NCBI GenBank assembly: GCA_034008185.1
Contig: CM067086.1
Location: 30,587,007 to 30,651,006 of the forward strand
From: Gorsachius magnificus
Lineage: Eukaryota > Chordata > Aves > Pelecaniformes > Ardeidae
DNA: 64,000 nt
Direction of reading: 5' to 3'
Shown: positions 36,101 through 48,100 of the stretch, piece by piece
Position numbering within the stretch: position 1 is the stretch's first letter
Layout of the letters: every line of letters starts with the position of its first letter
Program-made: the position numbers and the translations under genes
The notes under the pieces: generated by a model
Databases searched by the model: none
What the model saw: the letters and a program-made list of their open reading frames with translations, nothing else
Told to the model about the DNA's origin: nothing

Positions 36101-39100
36101 ACCCCCCCCCCCCTCCTGCCAGTGACATACTTGAGACATCACTGATGGTACTTCGTGGTTGTATTGGATGCAGTGTGAGCCGATCCAGAAGCCGCTAAGG
36201 TTCTGTTTGTTTTAATGTATCGCAGAAGATTGTTGAGGCTACCAAGAGCATTGGAGAAGAATATTTATTTATTTATAGACTCACTGTTTATATATCATAG
36301 CTTGGTGAAAGGTTGGTGAACTCATTACACGTGAACTGAACGTGTGACTCTGTAGTTATCTGCATCACACTGGATGGCTGTAGGCCAAGGCTGTATATGT
36401 ACGTACCCTGAACAGCAGTTTCCCCCACTGAAGCAGTTGATTTCTCTCAGCTTGTCTTTGCCTCCCCTTGATGTGCCAGCTAAGCTCCTCCTTTTAGATC
36501 TCTTTAAAAAATAATTTAGATTAGCATAAACAATTTAAGCAGTAGGCCTTTTTACTTGAGTTTATCTTAACTGGTGAAGGTTAGGGAATGCTTGCACAAG
36601 CCCCTTGACTAGCGGCAAGGGCAGTAACTTCTGGCTAGGCTCTGTGTGCCATGGTGGCACTTAGAGGACATGTGACAAAGGTATTTCCCTTCATAGTTCT
36701 TCACTTAAGTCCTGTTTTGCCTAAGTAGTCTCCACTGGCAACAACATCAATGGAAATGGAATACACTGTTCCTAAAGGTTTGTTTCTGAATCACCATTGT
36801 GATTTAGTATAATGGCTTTCTGTAGTATGCGAAGGAGGAGAGAGGGGGTAAAAAGTCAAAGCAGATGCATTTCTGCTTCTAAGCAGAGTGAAACTCCATC
36901 ATATTCTGCTATGGTGCATCCAGCGTGAATAATATCACAAGGGTTATGCCTGCTGCTTAAGAACGGTTCTTTTTGAGAGACACTTTTTTGCTGATAAGTT
37001 ATGTTGACAAATGCACAAGAGTAACTGTGCTTCCTGTTGACATGGTGGCTTACGAGTAGCATGCAGACTATCCATTTGGAAAGAATTTCTGTGCTGTCTC
37101 TCAGGTGGTGCTGTCTCACTAAATGCTGCCTCTTTCTTCTTCTATTGGTGTGCCTTCACAATATCATCTAGGTGAACAGGGAACCACACCTGGACTTGTG
37201 TCAAGGGTGATCTTTTAATGAGAGATCTAGCCATGGTTTTTACTATCTTTGCACTTGCAAGCAAGTCATTAACGTACTTTGATTCTAAGCAGAGAGACCG
37301 GACAGAGTGGATAGAAGGATCTATGGTTGGTAGTGCAGGATGAGAGAAGAAAGCAGTAGAGTAACAGTGTTGCAAGAAGAAATAACAGGGAAGTTGAACT
37401 TTGTGGCCTTGTGGAAAGCGCAAGGTGGCAGGCACAGTAATACTGACTCATATGTTCTTGGGAAAACTGTCTTGAGCTCTTCAGAGTGTCTGTATGATTA
37501 CACTTAATTTGCAGCATGGATGGTAGAAACTTTGAAGGTGCTAACAGAGTAAAATGAGACTGAAATAACAAGTTCACGACTTCTGAAGGTGAGGATGAAG
37601 ATCCTTCAGATATGTTGAAACAAGAGACAACTTCTATAACCTCCTTGCTTCCATCTCTTTCAAAATATGAAAAAAAGACTGGATCAGTGAAGGATGTGTT
37701 GGACTTGCTGACTGATGGTGTAGGTCCATAATTGGTTTAAGCCAATGCTGCAGTCTTGTCCTCCAGCTGTCCCTGAGTATGCATCCCAATCCCAACACTA
37801 CCTTTTCTTTGTACCAGCCATGGAGTAGTTCAGGCCAGAGAACCAACATTCTTTTACATTCAGTGATTATGTGAGAGTTTGTGCTGGCATAAAGGGGGGA
37901 GCAATGTGGGGGTGGGAACAGTGGCAAGAGAAAGGTAGAGGACATTTATTTTAAGGTCAGTGCTGGCTGTTGCTGGCTTAAACTGATTGTGGGACTATGG
38001 CATAGAATGACTGTGTAGTAGGCAGGGAAGGAGATAGAGCATGTCTGGTTGATTAAAATAGTGCAGGTGTTAAAGCTAATGTAACAGGTCCTGGGCTGGA
38101 GACAGTTCATGTCCTCCCTTGTGCCTGTAGCTCCTTTATCAGCAAAAGTGCAGATAATTCCCTCAAGGGGCTCCTGTGGGGTTTAATTCAGTAAAGCCCT
38201 CAAGAGGGGAGGTTTGTAGAGATAGGCAGTGTTTGTAGATTGTAACCAGGTGCTTGTGCTGACCAAGAAAGTTTACAGCATTTGCACTTGGCTGGGAGTG
38301 TGCAAGTTTCTCTTGCCTGGTGCAGACCTTCCTTCAGAAATGAGGATCCTGGCTTTGCAACGCTGAGTTTGTGCTGCATGTCCTGGCCTGCAGCCTTCAG
38401 TGACAAAAAATAGGGCTAAGGCAGTGCGTGTGTTCAGAGGGACAATGCTTGCATGGAAGGAAGTGCCACCTTGTCCCCAGTGATGTTTGCTGGTTGCAAA
38501 TTTGTCCCTGTGTAGGTGGCGGAGTGTCAGCTTTCACTGAGACTCTACCCTTAAGTAGATTGTATCAGGTAGCACCTGCACCTGCATGATAGGGGAGATG
38601 GTACAAACCAATTGATCTAGTGGCCTCTCAGCTGGGAGAACAAGAGCAGGGTGTTGTCTGAAAGGTCTTCAGTAGTGAAATTTGCTACTGATTGCTTCTT
38701 TTGGTATATACCCCTAGGCCCTGTCTAGTCTCCAGACCCTCCAGAAGGGGAAGAACAAGCCACAGTGACAGCAGGGACAATTTGCTGATGATGCTGAGGG
38801 GTGTGAAGAGATGGTCTTTAATTTTATTTTGAATGGGGACTATTGTAACAGTAATGAAAGTGCACAGAGGTCTGGAGAAGGCGCCTACCTGCTTCTCGCT
38901 TGTTTCCTTGTAGCTCTGCTAAGCAGACATCTTTCTTACTACTGTTGGCTTTCCCCACAAAAAGTTCACATGTGCAATAATTTTGTTTAAATCTGTTTCT
39001 GTTAGAGGGAAGAGAGAGAGAGACCACTATGTCCCCTAGAATGTGCTAGGTTTAGAGCAAAAGCTGAGGTCTTTGTTTTAAAAGATTGATTCTTCAGTTT

Positions 39101-39213
39101 GCTTCCATGTATTTCCAACAATACTGATCAGTTATATGTCTTAAATCAGATGCATTTTACTATTTTAACATGTGCTTAGGTCAAAAACTGCTCTTGAGCA
39201 TGATGTTGACTAG
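33186..39213. other. Gene-free stretch with a C12 tract
   Basis: A pure run of 12 C lies at 36102-36113. A TTTA-type short repeat lies at 36264-36278, and T runs lie near 35201 and 35337. I recognise no exon and no transposon. Open frames at 37142-37577 and 37634-37945 on the minus strand overlap or are domain-free, and look like chance. Confidence 0.55.
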
Positions 39214-39505
39214 CATAGAATCATTTATGTTGGAAAAGACCCTTAAGATCATAGAGTCCAACCGTAAACCTAACATTGCCAAGTCAGCACTAAACCATGT
39301 GCCTAAGTGTGATGTCTACCCATCTTTTAAATATCTCCAGAGATGGGGACTCAACCACTTCCCTGGGCAGCCTGTTCCAGTGCTTGAAACCCTTTCAGTG
39401 AAGAGATTTTTCCTAATATCCAATCTAAACCTCCCCTGGCGCAACTTAAGGCTGTTTCCTCCTGTCCTATTGCTTGTTACTTGGGAAAAGAGACCGACAC
39501 CATGA
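39214..39505 (-). mobile_element. CR1 LINE 3' tail of neoavian type, antisense
   Basis: The plus strand starts TAGAATCATTTATGTTGGAA, the antisense of the CR1 3' end with its ATTCTATG-type repeat. It continues AAGATCATAGAGTCCAACCG, then CTAAACCATGTGCCTAAGTG, ATCTCCAGAGATGGGGACTC, CTTCCCTGGGCAGCCTGTTC, TTTTTCCTAATATCCAATCT, AAACCTCCCCTGGCGCAACT, TTTCCTCCTGTCCTATTGCT and TTACTTGGGAAAAGAGACCG. This order and wording is that of the CR1 copies common in neoavian birds (CR1-J-like). It is the least diverged element in the window. The 5' end is truncated near 39505, as usual. It is the main reason for calling the organism a bird. Confidence 0.95.
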
Positions 39506-42500
39506 ACTAGCTTCCTCATGGAAGATTCCTTTTGTCTCCTTTTATCTACCAGTCATATAAAAAAAAAAAAATGCACTTTTACCTTTCCTTGGCCAAGTAG
39601 ATGGGGCATAAGAATATTGTAAACATGAAATTGTGTTACTTCGCAAAAATGTCGTGCTCACTAATGTAACTTGAGTGAGCTCTGGCTTTGCGTTTGCATC
39701 TCTTTTGTTCTGGAGATGTTTCCGTCTTCCAGCACTGCACATGTGTGAGTGGAGGGGATGTCAAATACCATAGTATTTGGTGTACTTTTATTTCTGGCTG
39801 TTCTTTGACTCTACATTTTAGCACTTTTTCTTTAATGTTCTAATTCTTATAAGAACATCAACTCAAGTAATAGTTCTGTCTCAGAACAGCTTGTTACCAC
39901 TATTTTAAAATAGTTTCTGAGATGGCCTTACCTCAGAAAAAATTATTTTAGTATTTTCCCCCACAGGTTGTTAACCTAACAGCACTTGACAGCACTTTCT
40001 CTAATGGCATTCTATGAGCCAGTTTTGTGTCTGTGCAGGAATGGTGGGCGAGAAGCAAATGTACAAAAGTTCTTGCAAGAGGAGATGGGATGAGAAGTGC
40101 GGGGCGTCCTGCATGAGGCACCTGCCCGGGGCTCTACTGAACTCCCCGTGCCTTGCCATGCTTCTCAGCCAAACCTGCCAGGCCCCCAGTTTAGTAGCAA
40201 TGATGAGCAGTTGGTCAGCACTGTCAGTCCTGGAGGTTTTCCATGTAACAAAGCCTATGGTGCTTCTGGGTCAGCTTCCTCTCTGGTTCTCATCTGATTT
40301 AAGTCAAAAAAGGATATAGGGACAGAGTGATTTCTGCTGAAAAAAAATGGAAAACATGAGAATAAACCCACCAGACGTTGCTTTGACCAAAGCCAGCACA
40401 GGGGCGGGAAGAAGGGAAAACTACTACTTCTTCTAGGAAATCAAAAGACATTCATCAAAAGGCAGTCCTGTGCATCCACCTGGCAGGAACATGTAAGTTT
40501 ATTTTTGTCCTGGGAAGCTGTTTTGGGATCTTTGAAATATAATCCTTGTTATGGCAAGTTTGAGGAGTTTGCTGAGTAACAGAGTGTTGAGGAATTTGCT
40601 TTGTTACATTTTTGTCTCCTTCCTTCTGCTCCCTCCCCAAGGAAGACATCTTTTCAAGCTCCTGCCCCCTCCCAAAATACCACAGTAACCTACCAACTTT
40701 GCCAGAAAATGCTTAGCACATTAGCGGGCTTAAGTGTCATAGTTGTAATCGCTCAGAAGGCCACAGTGCTGCATAGATTTCATTCCAGGATCCTTTCCAG
40801 CTGGTGGCTTTTTGGCAACACTCGGTGGGCAGACTTACAAACTCATGAAGCCTGTGGTACAGATGAAATATGAGTTGCTGCACTGCACGGGGAGGATAGT
40901 CATATATGTGTGGATGTGGCAGAGGGAGGAGGGTTATGAGATCAGCTGGGTGTCTGTAGTGAGAGAAGTGTGAAATGGCAAGGGCATGTTTTCCATTACA
41001 TAGTGTCCAAATAAAAATTGTTGTTATTATTGAGGTTATCTGTTCTAGAGTTAAAAAAAAAAAAAAAAAAAGGGGGGGGGGGTGTCAGCACTGCACTATC
41101 CAGAATTCTCTGTAAATAAGCTTTATTTATGCCCTGTTGTTTTGGCTGTTTTGGATGATTCCTGCCGCCTCTGACTTACTTTTGTAGCTGCCTGTAGTCT
41201 AGATTCTGCTCACAGCTTCAGGAGCATGACATCAGGAACCATTCTTCCCAAGTCAATGGAGTTGGGCAGATTTTTTTCTTTTTAACCTGGTGCAACTGAG
41301 AGCACTTCGTGGTCACTGTGGCTGTATTAACACCTGTTAGCAAGAACAGAGAGGCCCCCATGCTGCTGAATGGAGCCAGACAGCTGCTTATCTCTCTTGC
41401 AGATGTTCTTGTCTTTTTGCCTGTTTGGTGTGAGGAGGCATGATGGAGCACAGGAATGTGTCATATCCTTTCAATTCCCCTCCCTGCTGGTTTGGGGCAG
41501 CCAAAAATGACAGGGGACTAGGGATCCATTAGCAAAGTGAGTGAGGGAATGCTTATTAATCTCCTATTTTCTTGAGCATGGAATCTGACTTTTTGGCTGT
41601 GGCTGCAGGCAGGGCTGTGAGTGGGGATACATGCAGAGAGAACGTGTACCTCTACTTTCTTTTCCCCAAATTGCCACACTGCAGGATTTTGGTGTGCAGA
41701 AGCTGCTTTCGGGCTGCCTGCCAGGTTGAGGCAGATCCCCGCTCCCACCTTCCCCTCCCAGGACCCTGCAGCAGCTGGCTCAGGAGCTGCTCCGCGATTG
41801 CAAAGGCAGAGTGCTGATGGTCACACAGCTGATGGGCAGTACCTCGCCACTTCAGAGCTAGCAGCCCAGATCCAAGCTGCTTCCAGCCTGGGAGCTCCTC
41901 TCTTCGACAGGGCAAACTGAACTTTTGCCTCCACGCGAAGCTGTCCCTGCCAGCTCTCTTTGCCTTTTGAGCTCCACAGGAACCTGGATTGCTTCTCTGA
42001 CAAAGGTGGAATATTGCTGATTGTTTCCTGCACTCAGCAGTGCCACGTGTTTCCTGCTACGTTCAGCACTCGCCCTGGCCTGGAACAGCGGTTTCTGGAC
42101 CTACACGAATTTAGCAACAACTCTGAGCTCTCCCACAGGGGTTAAATGCTACCAACTGGGTGACCAGAGGTATCCAGCTTCATGTAAAGTAGGGGCTCCT
42201 GGATTCCCTTTCCAGCTCTGCATGCTAGATGAGGTCTGAATCCCATTAGGGAACAGTGCTCCAAGTGCTGGCCTGCAACACAGCCTGTCACTGTTGGGCC
42301 GTAAATATCTTTAACTCTTCACATTGGCATTTCCTAGTTACAGAGGACAACCAGCTTGTAGCTCAGAGGAAGAATGTCCAACCACACTGCAGGCAGGGAG
42401 GCCTTGCTAGAAACACACAGGCTTGGGCGCAGCTGTACACAAGTGACATGGTAAGATATGGCAAGGGCTGATCTTCGTTTTGTTCAGAGTTTTTTTTAAT

Positions 42501-45144
42501 CTTTGCTCATCACTTGGAGATGCAGTGTGCTGGAGTTGTTGGATATCCCGAAGAAAAGGGGCTCAATCAGTCACATCTACAGGGAGGAGCAGAGTCCACC
42601 TAGAATGAACAAAGGAAGAGGCGTTTCTGTTAGTCTGCTTTTTTGCATACTCCTACCTGGCCTGCTCTGTGGACCAAGCAATGCCATTGCTTACACCAGG
42701 TTGTCATAGTTACCTACCCTATTAAAAAAAAGAAAAAAAATCAAGGAGGAACATTCAGATTTTGCAGAATTGGTAGGATACTCCACTCCTTTTTGTTACT
42801 GTGGGACAAGAGCGGAGTGTCTAGTGCAACATTATGGTCTTAAAAACAAACAGAAAAAGTGAAAAACCACAACTCCAAGTCTTTCTTCCAGTATTTCCCC
42901 GACATTGCATAACACTATGAATGCAAGCGGCGTGTTTTAAACAGGTGTAGATTTGTGCCTTGCTGCTTCCTGTGTTTCAGTACCTGCTATCTGATTGGAA
43001 TGAGAGCGCAGGTATTGAGTGCCTGCGTGCCCTCTGTCTTGGTAACACTTGATTATGCATTCACTGTATCACCAGCCCTTTGCTTTTCTTTGTCCAGCAC
43101 TGGAGTATGTCTCCATCCACCTTTGTCTCCCACTGCTTATAGACGGGGTGCAGTCATGCACTGGGCTGAGGTCCTGCTTGCACCAAATCCACCATGCTGT
43201 CAAAGGAGGATGTTACAGTGCTGGAATCAATTGCAGCATAAAGAAGCCAAGAAATGCATGAAAAAGGGAATTGTATTTAAATTATCACATCAAATAAAAG
43301 AAAAACCCAAACAAATATGAAGAGAATGTGAAATTTCCTCTTCGATGTTCTGTGCTGGGAAGGTTTCAATCTCTTTTTAAAGCTCCTCCTCCACCCCCTT
43401 CCTTCTTATGGGATTGCATCCAATATTCCAATGTTCATGTAATGCCTTGACTTTGCTATCATTCTTCTCGGGATAATTATAGGTTAGTATAATGTACCTA
43501 TTGTTCTGTTCCACAAAGCAGCACTGTCATATGGATGGCAGGGGTGGGGGGGAATCTCTGTGTGTTCTCCTGCATCCACACTGTGTCTTTAATTAGTGTT
43601 CTTCCTTGTCTTTCCTTCTTTATTTTAATTTTTTTTTCCTTCCCATGGTGAATGCTGAGCACTTCCCCTTCGCAGACTGTTGGTCTCTTTCTCCAGTACA
43701 CTGATGCCCTGTTTTTTGGTTTTGGCTAAGTTCATTCCCATCATAGCAGGTCTGCCTTTCGGATGAAAATAACGTGAAACCCAAGTAATGAGCTATAGGT
43801 ATTTACAGAGAATACAGACTAATGGTTCTTTCCCAAACCTTATCAGTTGAGTCTCTTTTATTATCTTACATGATTTTTCCTAAATTCAGAAAGAAGAAAA
43901 AAACCTGCCCTGTGCCCAAGGGCTCCAGTCTGCATTTGGGCCCTGCTGCACAAGGCATCGCATAAACATGTACTAACACAGTCCCTGACTCTGAGTGCTC
44001 ATGCATTTTTCTGTAACAGCATTCGTCTTTGCCCTCCAGGTGCAGGTGTGGGAGACTGCTGTTGAGTGTTGTAAAGTGGTTTTGGTGCTGGGGCTCTGCT
44101 TACATTTGCTAGACAAGGTGCTGAGCATATTACTGGGTGCTTGAGGAGTATTAAGGGAAGGCTGAAGTGCCCAGCTGAATGTCCGTTGTTGTACACAGGA
44201 GATAAGTGTTGGTTCATAATTGGTGGAGAAGCTGTGTGATAATCAGTTGCTCACTTTCTATTGTTGTCACCTCCAAGAGAAATAATATTCAGGGCTGGTG
44301 CTGTATTTTAGCCAGTAAGGCTGTATAAGCAAATAGGTTCATCTTGATTAGCTGCTGTTTATTTCGCTGTAAACTACTTTTTGCCTTTGAGTCAAACAAG
44401 TGGTCTGGAGAGGTGGTTCCTGATGAGCCCATCAAAGGAAAACAGTAGTGGGGTGGTTTTTTATTTTTTAGGACTTCACACAACTTCCTCCTCTTTGAAT
44501 GTAGGTTTACCAGAATGATGAAATGGGAAACCTCCAAACTATTGCATTTTAAAAACCTATTGTTATATAGGAGGGAATTACAGGTTTTGAAGAATCTGGA
44601 TTAAAACCCCTCTGCTAGCAAAGAGTGTGCCTCAAGTACATGCAACTTCCCTGCTATAAAAGTGGACAAAATCATGTTCAGAGGTTAGAACTCTGTCTCC
44701 TCTTCTGCAGTCCCTGGGCTTCCTCTTGCTCCTGATGCACAAAGCCAAAACACACAGTTTTCACTTGAATGTCTCTTTTAAAATGTCTTACATGAATCTT
44801 GGAGAGATGGGAAGGTTCATCCAATGCTGTCATTGCTAGGTTGTTCTGCCGCAGGAAATGACTTCTAGAGTGAAGCCTTTAAAATCGTGAATGTCTCTCT
44901 GCACCTCTGCCGATTTGTAAATCTGAAAAAGCATAGTGTCTGTGGGTGTGTGGAATGGAGGAAAAGGGACTTGGTGGATGGAAGTGGACTCCTTCCTGTG
45001 CCCTGAGAATGTGATCTTTTTAAACAAAAAATTAACCTCTTTCATAATGAGAATTTGTAGAACTGTGTCTCCAAAACAAAAGAACCAACACAGATGCACA
45101 ATTTGGCAAGCCGCAAATATTACACAGCCAACCTCTTTCTCCCT
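39506..45144. other. Gene-free stretch with an A19-G11 tract
   Basis: A12 lies at about 39560-39571. A perfect 16-base palindrome ACTATTTTAAAATAGT lies at 39899-39914. The notable item is 41053-41082, 19 A followed by 11 G, described separately. Sequence around 41600-42200 is more GC-rich with overlapping open frames on both strands, but none shows a domain or codon pattern that I trust. A-rich patches lie at 42723-42740. No named transposon is visible. Confidence 0.5.
41053..41082 (+). repeat. A19-G11 homopolymer junction
   Basis: Nineteen A in a row (41053-41071) are followed directly by eleven G (41072-41082). An AATAAA hexamer lies at 41010-41015, 37 bases before the A run. A poly(A) signal followed by a poly(A) tract can mark the 3' end of a retroposed transcript, but I could not identify a source gene or target-site duplication. 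Slippage during replication, or an assembly error at a homopolymer, would also explain the junction. Confidence 0.7.
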
Positions 45145-45198
45145 AGCGCAATTCCACGGACTTCAAGGGAATTATACCAGTGGCAGTAAATCTGGCCT
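45145..45198. mobile_element. Palindromic MITE-like relic, half element
   Basis: AGCGCAATTCCACGGACTTC, then AAGGGAATTATACCAGTGGC, then AGTAAATCTGGCC follows one half of the sauropsid palindromic repeat, roughly 'GTAA.TCCACTGACTTCA.TGGAATTACACCAGTG..GTAAATCTGGCC'. The inner palindrome AATTCC..GGAATT is intact. The outer end GGCC is consistent with the GGGCC terminus seen at 9161. Confidence 0.52.
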
Positions 45199-48100
45199 TA
45201 AAATGCCTTTGCCCAAAATTTGTTGGGTTATTTGTGGTGTCCTGAGTAATGCCGTGTGAGGTTTGATGTTTTAGACCTGGATGAAATCTCATGTGTTCGG
45301 TGTGGCCCACTGAGAAACACGCCCATGTGAGAGGGCACACACATCCGCGCACGCGCACTGATTGCTTTCTGGGGATGTTCCCAGAATGGAGAGGCGCTTG
45401 CCAGGTGTGTTTGCAAGCCAGCTCTGGCTGTGTTTTGTGTGTGCTGGAGAAGCACAGGGATGTTCCTCACAACGGCTGCTTGCCTTGCACTTGCTTGCTG
45501 TATTTCTCCTTTGTATCCTGACGTGGAAACCACAGGTTAATCCCAGTCAAATCCTGTAAATGATTGCCCCTGTTGGACCAGACCCAGAAAAATTCCTCCC
45601 GCTGGCTTAAGTGTATTTACATACCACAGGCCATTACAAGTTGGCGCTCACCTTTGTATTCATTCCCACGTGTCAAAGCAGAGATAGTGGTTCATTTTTC
45701 TTTTTTCTCCAATATTTCTTCTATTTTCTGGGTTACCTTTTTTGAAGAAATGAGAGAGCCAAAGGAGTGATCCCCATGGGTCCTGACATCTGCTGCAGTC
45801 ATTCTTACTGACTCAAAGGAGACCTAGGGAAGGAGAGGGAACAGTCTGGCTGCAGTCTCTTGTTATTTCTTTTTTGTGGGCCCCCACCCTGCACCCTCCT
45901 GAGCCTGCAATCCACTAACTAGCTCCTCCTGACTCCAGCTGTCATTTTTCCTTTTTATCTACTCCTCTCTCAAAGAACCAAATGTCATCTCTTGTTGTTC
46001 CCTTAGCTGGGGTCAGAGACTCCTTTATGTGCCTTGCGCTGATCAAGGATTTTTAACTGGGAATGAGAGTGGTAATCAACTGCATGGTTGGGGAAGGGGG
46101 GAGATTAAATCCGAGAATTGCCAGTGATTGCCCCACGTGAAGAACAGCAGCTAGCAAAACACATGCTATCATTATGCTCTTATGATCATTTTATTCCCTT
46201 AGTGGCAGTAAAATGCTATCTGTAGCAGAAAGGTAGGACAAAGTCCATCCTTGTTTAGCCCTGTGGTATTCAATGGCTTTTCAGTGGGGTAGAATTGGGA
46301 AAATTTAGATTTACAGTGAGGAGTGACTCATATTTTCAGACCCTCTCCCTTGGAGATTTCAAGAAAGGGAGAAGGGAAATCAAAGATATGTTTGTGTGCT
46401 AAATTGAGGACCCATTTTTGTTCAAACTGGGGCAGCCATTTTTATTTCCAGCCTTGAATTTATAGCTATGGGGAAGTCATTGGAGGATGTAGTAGGATAT
46501 GAGTTCTGCTGTGTCCTGACGCTTCCACTTCATCAGCCAGTTTTGGGGCATGCTGGCTGAATGAAAGTGTGGACAGGAAGGGTTCCTGGTGCTGCTTCAG
46601 TCTCTGCCCATGGCTTATTTTGTCTGGTTTATTCAAGACAGAATCAAGCTCCAGGGACTGCAACAGATTGCAAACTGTTAAGTTTCATAGTCAAACCTAG
46701 GAAGGCAAAAGAGTTAACAAACAGACTAAATAAGAAGAATTACCTTTGGATTGATTAATTACTTCAATTTTAGTAGCCTAAACTGTCTCCTTCAATATGC
46801 TCTTTCTAAAGTCTAGTCAGTCCCTCTAAAATGTCTTCTGTCATTACAGAGCTATAGGAAGAACAGTACAAAGTGTCCTGATTCTCCTTTTGCACTGATG
46901 GAAGTGAAAAGTACGCTGAAGTATGCAGGAACTGAGTCAGCCCTCTTCCAGAAAAGCATTTTCTTCACAAGAGAAAAACAGGCTGTATTTAGGGTTTGTT
47001 TAATTGAGAGAGACCTGGCTGGTGGAGAAAGAGGTTTCATTGAACTCAAATTGCCAACTTTTGCCAAGATGTGTACTAGGGACTAACATGCTAATATCAT
47101 TCTGTGTTTGTTCTCTGGGCATTTGATGGCGATTTTGTAAATGCCTTCAAAATCTGTTACTTTCTTAGCAACTCCAGTTCCTAGAAGCCAGGGACTGCAT
47201 GAAAATTTCAATTTTATGGCTGAAATTTCTGGCTCTGATGGCTGTAGAAATATCTACATTTAAAATCATCTACCAGTTCAGAAACAGGACCCAACTCATG
47301 ATTTTTTTGAGTGGTTTGATTTAGAAATGCTGTAAGTACCAGGTGCAGGTGGTAGCTGGAGTACAGTAAGATAGATGGGAATATCAGGATAAAAACTGTC
47401 TATACTTTTACTACTTTTTAGTAAAAAGTCTACCATAAGTCTGGGGTTAAGCTTCTTGAACTTGGACTTCATCCCCTTTCTGGCTATTTTTCCAGTTAAA
47501 ATAGGAGATGTGCCTGAACCTCAAGTTTAAGTTGGAACCTATTGGTAAAGTTTCAGTCAAATACTACATTGTAAAGCTCCCGCATCTGGGGAGATGTGGA
47601 ATTGTGCCTGACCTGACTTGTCCTGCTTCCCTCTACCATGATGTTTCAGCTCTAGCATTTGGAATGGGCCTTTATATACAGTTTTGAGGTCTGACCATCC
47701 CTTGTGTGCATTGTGATATGAAAGGAAGGATGGATAGGAAGAGTCCACAGTCCTAGATATGCTTGCCAATTGTCTTCTTGGTCTCCTCCTTTGCCTTTCT
47801 CTGTAGCATGGGCTATGGATCACCTCCTGGGACCATCTAAGTGCATTCATTCCATGAATTCCTTGGAATTATGCATGCCCTAGAACACTGCTGATGCCCT
47901 TTTTCTCTTTCTGGGGCAGATCATAGTGCTTGAGAGGCCTGAGCTTTTTTGCTATAGATCTTAAGGTTTTTTAGAATACTGAGAATTTGTACCCAGTTTT
48001 CTGTGGACCTCTCTGTGCTAAATACCTTGTACATTATTTTCTGGGGTTGCTGGAGAGTGGGCTCTGTCTTTCAGTTTGTATCTTCCAGTCTTTTGTTGTT

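Noticed and set aside
41572..42145. GC-richer patch with overlapping open frames on both strands
   Set aside because: Frames overlap in several registers with no domain or consistent codon pattern. CpG density is too low for a CpG-island promoter.
45560..45600. GTTGGACCAGACCCAG, like the 3' end of old CR1
   Set aside because: Similarity is limited to about 20 bases, with no extension either way.
46240..46320. CAATGGCTTTTCAGTGGGGTAG, like another palindromic MITE core
   Set aside because: Only one arm resembles the repeat and no inverted partner is visible, so it was not counted with the six.
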